Shown here: piece by piece, positions 53,224-64,000 of the stretch
How positions within the stretch are numbered: position 1 is the stretch's first letter
Layout of the letters: each line of letters starts with the position of its first letter
Assembly: GCA_000231825.2 (NCBI GenBank)
Contig: JH720294.1
Span: 443,158-507,157, forward strand
Direction: 5' to 3'
DNA length: 64,000 bases
DNA from: Tetrahymena elliotti 4EA
Lineage: Eukaryota > Ciliophora > Oligohymenophorea > Hymenostomatida > Tetrahymenidae
Notes under the pieces: model-generated
Databases searched by the model: none
Told to the model about the DNA's origin: nothing
Seen by the model: only the letters and a program-made list of their open reading frames with translations
Program-made: the position numbers and the translations under genes

Positions 53224-56200
53224 TCAAAAATGTTGAATGAAAATTGGATAAATATACTTATGAAAAGTATCTCTTGAATTTTTTAAATAGCAGTAGATGT
53301 CTTAATTTGAGTATAATACTCTAATTATTTCAATACCTTAATAGACTAAAATCTAATTTTCCAAACATTCTAAAAAGTTTTCTCCTTTATTATTAGAATA
53401 GATAATTAATTAGATATAATATTTTCTTAAGATTTCACACAAGCTTTAAAATTGAGTGTCATTACTGATACATACTTCATCAGTTGAAAAAATAATAAAT
53501 TGTTAGGTATATTTATCTGTTTGCAATTTTTAGGTCTGACTTGCATTAAATTATGAATAACATGAAAAGCTATTTTACAGAAGCAAATCACTGATCGCTT
53601 TTTTAATTGAGGTGTGGAAGTATTAGTTCTTTGTTAAAGCTAATTACTTACCATATGTTATTTGTTTTGAATAATATTCTTATGTATTTGCATATTTATT
53701 TTGTACATTACAATAATCTTTTTGATTTATCTCCTACTTATTATCTCTACTAAAAGTATAATTATTTATTTTTTTTAATGATGGGTTATAGCTATCATTA
53801 GGTTAGTTTGTACAATTAAAATTGCTTTAATCTATATCCTCTTCTATATATTTTTCTATGAATTGTTTTAAAATTTTGGTATTATTAGGTAGATTTAAAG
53901 AATTTTACTTTTCTTGATAATATTAAATAATATCACCTAAATTTAAATAACTTTGATTTTAATTTTATTCTTAACCTTGTTTTTATTATTATTTTTCTCT
54001 AGCTATTTATTATGAGTGTTTTTTTAAGAGCTACTGATGTTATCCATTAAGAAGATCATTGTAATTATTATTAGATATCATACTTTTAGGATAGTCTAAA
54101 TAGGTTAAAGTTTTTTATTTGAAACTATTTTGCATTATTTGTTAAATCGCTTCTATTAATTATTCCTTTGTAAAATTTTAGCCTACTAATTGTTAAATGA
54201 TATCTGAAATTATTTACTTAATTGTATTTCTAACTTTATTTATTTTAATTAATGATAAGTATGTTTTCATAGATTATGTTTCTTTATCAGATATTATTAA
54301 TTCAAGTTAATCTTTCTCATTTGTAAAAGTAGTACTAACTAAATTGCTTAACAATTGAGTTGTTTCTAAAATCTATTTTAGACAAAGTGGTTAATTGTAT
54401 ATTATTACTATTTATGTAGTGATATTAGGATTAAATTTGCAATAAAATTACTTAAATTCTTCACTGTTTATTTAGAGCTTATCAAGAACTTATTTCAACA
54501 AGAAAGTAATTTTATAGCGTATTTAAGACATGAAATTTTATTTTACTTCAAATAGATCTGTTAAAATTAATCCAGATTCCAGATATTTTTGTTGATAAAA
54601 ATAAAATTCTGCTTTAACATAACTAAGCATACAATGAATATTTTCAATAGAAATAAATTTATTAACTTAAGCCTCATCTTCTTAAGCTTTTTCATATTTT
54701 CTCAAGAGAGAGAATAAAGATTCAATATCATTATTATCAACAAACGTGTTTTCTTATTTTTTTTCTTTGCTCTAATTAATAGAAATTTTTACCTCTTTTT
54801 TAATTTTACTAGGTGTATTTTATGTATCAATCTATTTTGAATTGTTATTACTTTAAGGATATTATGTTGTGGTGTTTAATAAAAATACATTCTAAATTTT
54901 AGAGTTTAAATTACATTAAAAAGAATTTCTTGATTTATTTATCTTTTAAACATTTATGAAATATCTGAATGTACTTTTGTTTCTATCCAAATTTTATTCT
55001 AAGTCATCAGAATCCTAAGGGTATAAATCAGTTACATCACCCTCTAATAGCTCTAACTTTTTAGTTGTGGTTTTTTTCTGCATTATTTTTGATTGTTAAT
55101 CTCTGTAATCAGCTTTATTTAGAATGCTTGATGATTGATTTAAGCTAAATATTTTTTTCTAAAAATGGCTTTAAGAAGGAAGGTAGATTTTAGTAGCAAA
55201 TGAGGAAATGCTATTAAATTCCTCATCCTAAACTATGAGATTTAATTAATTACTTGATACATTTTTTGAATTCAAAATGTTTGACTACTCGATTATTGTA
55301 GATTTTTTCTTGCTATTTTAATATTCTAAATCTATTGATTATCTTGAAAAAAATGGAGGAATATTATTAATATCTTGTCTATAGCCAAATTGATCTTAAC
55401 TATTAAATTATCTTTCTTTTTATGTTTAATTTATTCCTTATTATTGCTTCTTATATTTTTTTATTTCTTCTTCACATTTTAATACTATTGACTCTGCTTT
55501 CTAGAAGTTTTACAAATAGTATTAACATTTAGCTTAAAGACCACTCATAACAATTTTATTTTTTTCATACAGATTTGATACTTATGGAAAGCTATTTAAT
55601 TCTTTTATAATAATATAAATTTCTTTCCAAAAGTTATATTTTAAGCCACTTTTTTAGTTTTTTGATAAATTTTCTTAAAATTAAAGGAGGGTATATACAT
55701 AATTTTTTTTTCTTTGATGCAGAGTTTACAACAACTTATCGACATGCTAAAAGTGATCATCCGCTTAGTTATTGTTTGTAAAATTTTAATCTGTATACCC
55801 ATCCTACATTGTCCTCAGTTATTATCTCTATTCTTAATTTTTAGCTAAAAAAGGAGATGCTTATGAAGGAGTTATTGTAATTTGTTAGCTTCTTTCATTC
55901 TATGTTTGGGAGGAAAGTTTATTTTTTAATTAATTTTTAATAGATGCTTTTTTATCATGCATATTTTCATTAAGAGATAATCCAATTGATCTCTCTTACA
56001 GTTCACCACTTATTTTCTATTTTAATAAAATTAGTTTCTTACAAAAAAATAAAAATTTAATTTACTTAGCTTTTTTGATCTTTAATTACAGATTTTGCTC
56101 TGTCATCATTAAAAGTGACTGATTCAAGAATTTAGACATATTAAGAAGAGGGGTTTTGCTTGATAAATTATTAAATTTCATACTTTGCATAAATAATTGA

Positions 56201-58195
56201 TTATTAAAATGACTCAAGTGCCTACATATAGTGATCTTAAGAAAGTAAAATGTATCCAATATTGTTATAAGCTATTCCAAGAGCATTGAGATTATCAAAT
56301 TTTTTAAAAAATTCAATATTTCTTGTTAACTTAAGGAGGATTTCACTTTAATTTGACTCAAAAAATTTTTCTGAAGTTTAAGTTAGATACAAATGTATTT
56401 ATTTTAAACTATCATATAGATCACTGATGTCTTTAGAAAGAAATATATTTGAGCTTTCAAAATTAAAAATATCCCACTTTTTATCAGCTTGGTTAATATT
56501 CATTAATAAAGAAATAAGTTGTTCAATAGATTAGTATATCATATGTTAAATCTTTCTTAAATAAATTAATGTTATAATAAATGATATAACGCAGAAAACA
56601 CCAATAAATATAGTAACGAAAAGAAAATATGATTTGAAAAAATCCTGAAATTCCTAAGCTTATTCCTTATAAATCGAGTCATTCAAAAAATTTATTTAGA
56701 GATAGGGTACTTATATTTAAAATCTCTTTCCATCAAACTTTTTGTCTCCTAAATATTTTGGAGCCTTATCATAGATAGTGATTGGATTAATTGCCACTTT
56801 TATCTTCTCTCCATTTCTTTTTGTTTCGAAAACCATCTAATTTTATTTGATGCTTTATATTTTTTCAATAGGTACCCAATCCAATTATTTATATTAATAA
56901 TTTGACTACATTTTTTTAATCTGTTATTCCAAAATTTTTAAGTCTTCTTTAGATTAATATTGAGATTCTACATCAGACAAATTTATAATTTCATTACTTT
57001 GATTCTCATTTTGTGAATTAAAGATAACAGTTTGAGATTGAGTATCAATATAATAAACATGTGAAGTAACATTATTAATGTTGTTAAAATAATTATTTAA
57101 ATCATTGAATAAAATAGTTATGCATAAAACATTATAAAGATCTATTTAATTTGTGGTCTAATTATATACTTTTAATCTTTAGCATTAAGGGGATTCTAAC
57201 TTAGGATTATCTGATGTATAAACCAAACGCGGCTAATTAAATTTTACTGACTATTCATTTTACGTATCAACATACCAAAATCTACATCGAGGATCGTAAG
57301 AATAAAAACCTTTTCCACAATTTGTATTTTCAGGAAACGAGGCAAATGTTGTATTTACACCACCAGAGATAAAGAATCCTTAATAATTGAACCCTTAAAA
57401 ATAATCTTTTATCTATATTTATCTCCTTTATAAATTAACTTATTTTGAGGATTAGAACTAAATAGGCCTTAAAATTACGTTTTAATATGAAGTATTGTGC
57501 AATAGAATTTGTCCTTAATTACTCAAATCTTTTATACTAGTAATATTTTTATGATACCTTTTAAATTTTAAATTTATATAAAATATAAAAAAATATTTCA
57601 TAAGAGTTTGCTTTTCAAGTGCTCTCTTTGAGATTACATTCCAGAAAACAAATTGATGTGATGAATGGGGGTAAATTAACAATTTTTATGTTTTTAAAAA
57701 TGAATTAATCTGATAATAAATTAGAATAATTAATTAATTAATTCAAGCAAGCAAACAACACTTATTAAATTAATTTTTAAAAACTAAATGTTTTGTAATC
57801 AATTACCATGTGTTGATCCATAAAGGATTCTTCTTAAATATAGAAATTACGTCTTAGTTGTCAACCGCATTTTAATATAATTTTTCTGTGTGAATAAGTG
57901 ATTACTAAGCTTTGTTATCAAGCATGACCTTATCATTTATTTGCGAGAAGAGAAAATTATTTGCAAGATTTAAGTAATAAGGAAATTTTTGCAATTCTTA
58001 TTGAATTTAGAATGTTACAATCTGCATAATGGATAAATTGTGATCTATTTATTACTGAAACATATAGTTTTAGTGGCTATCGATATATTTTTATGCATAT
58101 GCTAATGTCACTTATTAACTTACTATTGCTATTAAGAAGATTGAAATGATTGGAAAGCCTATTACTATAATTCTGATACTATTTTTACGAAACAT
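53224..58195 (-). CDS. P8: two-pass receptor-like protein with canonical Cache motif
   Basis: Gene model complement(join(53224..56016,56066..57557,57807..58195)), 1557 residues. TM1 is at about 8-27. Introns: 57558-57806 (249 nt, splits Trp) and 56017-56065 (49 nt, phase 0, after the TPR unit). The outside domain has FFISGGVNTTF and YDPRCRFWYVDT, the most canonical Cache motif in the array. TM2 is near 441-461 (FLFVTIFIGVFCVISFIITL), then IEQLISLLMNI. The TPR unit near 552 has NALGIAYNNIGYILLSQDHY, followed by a helical block (YNFWKEIYIIIKELNSFP). The vWA-like tail is QFIIFSTDEVC (about 1464) and it ends IYPIFIQHF then TGA at 53224-53226. I did not translate all of 53550-55000, so the first vWA half is assumed rather than read. 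Total 4674 nt is divisible by three. Confidence 0.85.
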
Positions 58196-59334
58196 AGATT
58201 CTTTAATATCTTTACTTTTTTTTTATTTACATTACAGATTTTTCAGATTTTTATATTTTACATCAATTTATTAATTTATAACTAAAAGAATAAAATTTTT
58301 CTAGAAGTAAATTAATAGGATAAATTTCACTATTATTTTTTGTAAATTGAAAGAATTACTCGTCATCTCATCAAGTGATTAATTATTATTTTTTTAATTT
58401 CTTGAAAAACATTATAAATTAAAAATTCATTTTCTAATTTTAATTAATAAATGCCATTTTACAATTTCGTAAGCTATTTTAATATTTTTGGTTTTAAAAA
58501 TCTAAAATTTTAAACCTAAAAGTATCATACTATTAATAATACAAAATATTCTAAAAAAATTATCATGATCTTATTTAAGTAAATCAAAATATACTATTTT
58601 ACAGATATCATTTTTTTATTTGATAGGAAATAAATTTTAAAATAGGACAATTTATTTTCATATTATTTTAAAATAATTAAACACTAAATACTAGCAAATT
58701 AATAGGATAAACTAAATTAAAAAATTATAATAATCAAGAAAGAGTATTTTTATAAAAAAATTAAATATAAAGCACAGGTTTCCATTAATATGCTATTTTG
58801 CTTTTTTATAAATTAATTTTACTCAGTCTAATATTTCAAATTAAATTACTTTTTCTATCCTAAAATTTACAAATTTAGTAATTAATTCTAGAAGTCCTAT
58901 ATTTTACCTGCTTTATATAATTTTTTTGTCATTAAAATTCCTTCAAAAAATAGAGAAAAGCAAATATTTATTAATATAGAAAGAAAATTTTACTTGTATT
59001 TAAGCAAAAAAAAATTTTGCAAACATGAATTAAATATTCTGTATCTAAACTTTTCATAAATTAAATATTGGCATTTTTTTAATTTATGTTTCGAGTAATT
59101 ACCATCAATAATTAAAAAAGTTATTTTGGCATATTTTGACTTTAATTAAGCTTATTAATTTTTTTAGTTTACATTTGATTGAGTAAAAACATACAATTTC
59201 TTTTATTTGAGTAATTGTGGTCAGAATTTATTTAAATGATAACTTGATTAAGATTTATTAATTAAAAAAAGAAAAATGTAAATGTAAAATAAAATATTCA
59301 ATTTTAAAAAAAAACAAAATAAAAAAAGATTTTC
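58196..59334. other. Spacer between P8 start and P9 stop
   Basis: About 1.1 kb of AT-rich sequence with long A and T runs. No gene seen. Confidence 0.6.
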
Positions 59335-62300
59335 TCAAAAGTGTTGTATAATTGTAGGATATTAACATAAAGGAAAATAATTTCTATTATTTTTTAAATA
59401 ATTTATAATTTGATCTATCTCGTAAAAGATCCGAATAATCTAAGTTTATTAACATTCATAAATTTATTCAGGCTATTATTCTAAAAAATTATTGCTTTTA
59501 TGATTTGACAATATTATCAATTAAATTTCCATATTAAAAAGAAGTTAGCACAATTAATTAAATAATTCATTTTTGTTTATTTCTATTTTATCTGTTAAAT
59601 ATAAAATATATTTGTTTTGAGTTTCACTACTAATCTTACATTTTTTACTAGAAATAGTATTTATGCTTTTCTTATAGATTATTTAATTTGAAAAGAGTTA
59701 AGAAATTGCTTTTCTAACGCTGAAGTGGAATGTTTAATTTCTCTTGTTTACTTGATTTTATTCTTTTTTATTTTCTTTCTTATTTTTAATTGGGGTATTA
59801 AATTATGCTTGGTCATTTAATTCAGAATTTTAAATGCTAATTGGTTCATCTTAATTTTCTTGAAAATAATTTTCATAGCAATTTTTATATCTACTTAAAT
59901 TTAAATATTTATTTTAACACTACCATTCTATGCACTCTGATTAAAAATCAAAGCTTTTATAATCTTCAGATTATTATTTTGTCAGGCAATTATTTTAAGA
60001 GTCCTGGATATTGCTGGCTTAAAGTTAGTTAATTTATTTTTATTAAGTAAATATTTGTGTCTAGGCAATATCTTAGATAGTATTTTCAGTTGGATAAATT
60101 TTATTTTCTAATTCTTTTTGATGATCACTAAAATTTAAAAAATTTAAAAAATTGCTAAAACTTTATTATTTTTGGTTACTAATAGACTATTAGAGATTAT
60201 CAACTATACTCATCATATTTTATTTTACAACGGAAGAGTTTGTTAATGTGAAATTTAAGTCTATTAAATTGTCATATAAATTTTGATACAAAATTCCTAT
60301 TTAATCATGCTGATTTATCAAGACATTACTCACTAAATTGCTTGCTAACTCAATAGACTTAAGGACTGTTAAAGGATCTTCATTACATGCAAAAATAATT
60401 CCAAGATGATATGTCTTATTATTATTGAATTGTTAATACATTTAATCAACTTCAGTAGATACAAGATGGTACTTATCAAATATCTATTTTATATAGTTTA
60501 TTATTTTTAAGGGATAATGAGACATAAATTTTAATTTTTGCTCAAGTAAAGAGCTTAAAATTGCAGCAGATTCAAAGTAATTTTTTTGCATGATTAATAT
60601 TTCTGCTTCTGTCAATTTTATAATTGAGTCTAGAGTCTCAGAAGATAGATAATTCATGAAGAGGTACTCCTCTTAAATTTAACTCTCTATTCTTCTTTTA
60701 TTTACAAAAAATGACTCTAAGCATTTTTCCTCCTATTAATCCAATTCAACGAATAAAGATCTGTTCATTCTGTAAATTCCTTACTAACTAGAATTTATTC
60801 TTTATCTATTTTAATAATATGATACCTCTAATATTTAATCTTATATTATGCAAAGTGAGTTGTCATTTTATTTTTTCTGGAACTTGTCTTATTTTTTGTT
60901 ATTATACTCATTTAGAGGTAAAATATTGCTTACCCTACTCTGTGTTTCATATAAAGAATATTTTTTTTATCTCACTTAAAAGTTTAAATTACTTAAATTA
61001 TTTGATTATGAATTGATATTTTGGTTGTTTGTAAAAGCATAAGTAAAGTCCTCTTATGAAAGATAATTTTTATGCTTTTCATTTTATTATCTTGATTAAA
61101 AGTCTTTATGTTAATTTTAACCATTATTTGATATTTGTTATTAGATTTATGTTATATTTGATTGATATGAATAATTAGAAAGTCTTTTGTGCTAAAATGA
61201 TATTTATTCTAGTTTCAATAATAACATTTTGGAAATTTAAAGTATTTTTTATGATTTCTAGAATTTTTAAAGCTTAAAGTAGCATTTGCTTAAATGACTT
61301 AAAAGTTTAATTTCTTAATATTCACCATATGGCAATTGTCTTGCTATCTATATTAACTCCTTAAATAATAATTTAATTTCAATCCAAAAATTATGATTTA
61401 AATTTTTCTCATAGTCTATTTTCTATTTTTGATTTGCTTCATCACAATATTCTTAATAAGATTGAAGAGCCAATGTGTAATTTCTCTTTCTATAGAATAA
61501 AGTTGTCAGCAATTCCATTCTTTGATAGTAAAATTCATCCCTTTAGTTCTTAGTTTAATTTTTTATCTCTGATTAATTTTAATAAAAGGTTTGAGTAGAT
61601 AATGATTTATCTTAGATTAGTGTAATAAAAGGAATATTTGGTTTTAAATCTGAATTAATTGTTTTTTTATATTCACCCGATTGACTACTAATAGAGTAAT
61701 CTTCTAAAAGCTTTGAACTTACTGAATTTGGATTTTTTTCAATGAAATTTTTGATTGAATATTTAGCATATATAATAGATTTTTAGAAGTGCTCAATAGC
61801 CTAGAAATATTATCCTTATTTCAGTAATATGTTGCCTATATTATTACAAGTTATTCCAGAAGCATAATTGTTCCCTAGTTAGCTAAAAAACCCTAATTAT
61901 TTACTGAGTCTAATTAAATTTTCAGCTTCGCTCTGTTTGAAAAAATTTTCTGAGGTATAAATGAGTATAGAACAAATTTAAAGAACACTCTAGTAAAGAT
62001 CTTATGTTTCTTAAGAAAAAAAGGCTTCACTTTCTTAAAGATCTGTCATTTATTTAAAATCAAACTCTTAATTATTGATTAATTGTAGTAGCTGTATCAG
62101 CAGATTTATTGAAAAAAGAAACATCTTCTTAATTTTATTGGAATAAATTATGTTTAAAATAGCAGAGATAATTAAAGCAAAACAAGAAATTAGTATTGAA
62201 TATAATTTATTTTTAATTTCATATTCATTTAATTAATCTACTTAATTTGTTTTTAATTAATTGCTCTAGATATAAACCAATACAATTTTCTTTTAATTTT

Positions 62301-63438
62301 ACGATGTATCAATTAATTAAATAGCAACTGTTTACCCATTAATTTATTAAATTGTTAATTTATTATATTCATATACTTTATTGTCACAATTTATGTTTTA
62401 TTTATTTGAAAAAATGCTTAAACAATTCAAATTTATTGGAATGTTAGGATTTTATGAGTTTAAAATTATGTTTTTATCTTGAGCCTCCATAATAATTAGT
62501 TGTTAATTTAATGATAAATATTTCTAGATTTATTTTCCTAAAGTTTGTTATTCAATAAACAAATATGTTTAAGTTTCATCTTTGATATCTAACTTTTAGT
62601 TAAAATAAAAACCTTCAAATAAAATAATCTTTCCATCTATTGTCAAATTCTAAGGTATTATTATAGTTGAATTTAGTATCTTTATAGTTTTAATTTATGA
62701 AGTGCCTTAAAGAGTTTTAGATGAAAAAGGAGTTGCAGCAATTTTACTTGAGTTATTGCAATTAGAATAAACAAGACCATCTTTAAAGTAAGAAACAAGA
62801 CTATTGCTAATAATTATATTATTCTTATTATTATCAATATATGAACCACTTATTGATTTAATTAATGGTGCTAAAGCATAAAATTCCCTGAATTTCTCAT
62901 AAGATAATTAATTTAACCTTTAATCTAAGTTGCTTTATTGTTCAAACCTTTTGTTAAATTAAAAATAAAATATATGTTAAGATTTTCAAAATTTATAAAT
63001 TTATTATTTATTTAAATTCTTTCTATAATATAAGAAATTGAAAGTAGAAGTAAATAATTACAAGCAATTTAATATAAATGGTTTGTTCTAAACACAATCC
63101 TAAAACAAGTAACTTTATTTTATCCTGCATAAACAATCTGTTTAATTTTTCTATTTAAATAGAAGTTATTGTATTTAAACATCTCCGCTTGCTATTTTTC
63201 TTTAGAAATTTGTTAATAACTAAGCTTTTGCTACTATATTATAAGCTAGATCATTTAAATTTAAATGTAAGAAATTCATTTTCTATTTGTATGAATAAAA
63301 TGTTTAAACTTCGAGTTAATTTTAGAGAATTTGTAATTATTTATTCACTGTTTCGAACACAATATATTAAGAAATTGTAATCAAGAACAAAATGCTTAAG
63401 CTCTAAATTAATCCTATGATAAATAATTATATCAGCAT
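59335..63438 (-). CDS. P9: shortest receptor-like paralog, most divergent outside domain
   Basis: Gene model complement(join(59335..62947,63062..63438)), 1329 residues. TM1 is at about 5-28. Intron 62948-63061 (114 nt) is at the same phase as in the other genes but splits a Leu codon (TT|G), giving NCLFEQQ. In the outside domain I could not find the DPRCRxWY-type motif; it has DGLVYSNCNNSSK and several possible N-glycosylation sites. TM2 is near 370-392 (LYSILISCFALIISAILNII). The TPR unit near 482 has SGITCNNIGNILLKQGYY. The second helical block has LFYRKRNYTLALQSYQEY and FWIEIKLLFKELIQIA. The vWA-like halves are YHLGIIFACNEDPL with HDQIGILYQN (about 975) and KYILYLTDKIE (about 1238). It ends YPTIIQHF then TGA at 59335-59337. 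Total 3990 nt is divisible by three. Confidence 0.84.
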
Positions 63439-64000
63439 TTATTTTCTTTTAGTACTCTTACTTTTTTTATCTTAATATTATTATTAAATTACAAAATTAA
63501 ATCAAAACTCTTTGTTAAAAATTTACATCTGAATAAAGAATAGAAAATAATCAATTATTTGAAACAAATTGATTTTGAAATTCAATGAATATTTATTTAT
63601 TTATTGGTTATTAAATAAATGTATTGATGATCAATTTTTACTCAATTAAAAATCCTAATTATTAACAGTATTTTAAATCTGAACCACTAAGAAAAAAATG
63701 GGTAAACAGTTATTAGGATAAAATGAGAGGATTTTTAATTAAAATTTAAGTTTCAAAATTTTTATTTTTTAATTCATAAATTTTTACAAAACTTACATAG
63801 AAGTTAAAATTAAATAATTTCATTTTAAAATTACCTTATTAAATTTTTTTCTCTTTATTAAATTGGTTTTGAGATGCTAATAAAATTTTCAAATTTGATA
63901 TTTTATTAATAGGTAATTTAATATACAACATTTTACATTATTATACATCTTTGTAAACTGTAATTCACTAATATCTTTTATTATCTTTTATTAATGAAGT
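63439..64000. other. Spacer right of P9
   Basis: AT-rich, no gene recognised. It should hold the P9 promoter. A GTAAT donor-like site at about 63832 was considered for a P9 first exon and rejected. The array may continue beyond the window. Confidence 0.5.

Noticed and set aside
59841..61016. Plus-strand standard-code ORFs within P9
   Set aside because: The minus-strand P9 frame is continuous across these positions; the plus-strand ORFs are shadows.
63640..63900. Donor-like AAG|GTAAT near 63832 as the end of a P9 first exon
   Set aside because: The frame there has no hydrophobic segment. The exon 63062-63438 has one and fits the family pattern and phase.
1..64000. tRNA or rRNA genes, CRISPR arrays, telomere repeats (GGGGTT) and transposase genes
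   Set aside because: None were recognised on either strand by eye, though small RNA genes could be missed without a covariance search.

Overview
This 64 kb window looks like nuclear DNA of an oligohymenophorean ciliate, most like Tetrahymena. It is extremely AT-rich. Its long protein-coding frames contain many in-frame TAA and TAG codons and end at TGA, so TAA/TAG must be read as Gln. Read with the standard code the window seems almost gene-free. Read with the ciliate code, about three quarters of it is a single head-to-tail array of nine related genes, all on the minus strand, here named P1 (lowest coordinates) to P9 (highest). The intron sizes (mostly 49-906 nt) argue against Paramecium, whose introns are about 20-30 nt. 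I cannot separate Tetrahymena from a close relative, or macronuclear from micronuclear DNA, from this window alone.

Every gene has the same plan. A short first exon carries an N-terminal membrane segment and the start of the outside domain. A phase-2 intron follows at the same place in all nine genes, and it usually splits a Trp codon as TG|G. The next exon carries an extracellular Cache-like sensor domain with a DPRCRxWY-type motif, a second membrane segment and a HAMP-like helix pair. After these come a tetratricopeptide-like (TPR) unit with the core ALGICYNNI, a second helical repeat block, a long Gln/Asn/Ser-rich stretch, and a von Willebrand A (vWA)-like domain. The vWA-like domain is cut in two by low-complexity sequence and lacks the usual DxSxS metal site. 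The proteins are predicted at 1329-2089 residues. For each gene the summed exon lengths are an exact multiple of three with my exon boundaries.

Layout: 1-2785, no confident gene, with a degenerate copy of the P1 3' end at 2491-2690; P1 2786-9167; P2 10329-15665; P3 16894-23186, with a degenerate copy of its 3' end at 16519-16640; P4 24086-30803; P5 32082-39257; P6 40241-45188; an unresolved minus-strand gene at about 46070-46960; P7 47282-52369; P8 53224-58195; P9 59335-63438; then AT-rich spacer. Spacers of about 0.85-2.1 kb separate the genes.

The gene products look like a family of cell-surface receptors: outside ligand sensing, two membrane passes, and inside protein-interaction modules with no kinase or cyclase that I can see. 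P1-P3 are the most alike and look like the youngest duplicates. The ligand-site motif differs from gene to gene, as expected for an expanding sensor family. All functions are inferred from sequence patterns read by eye; no database search was possible.
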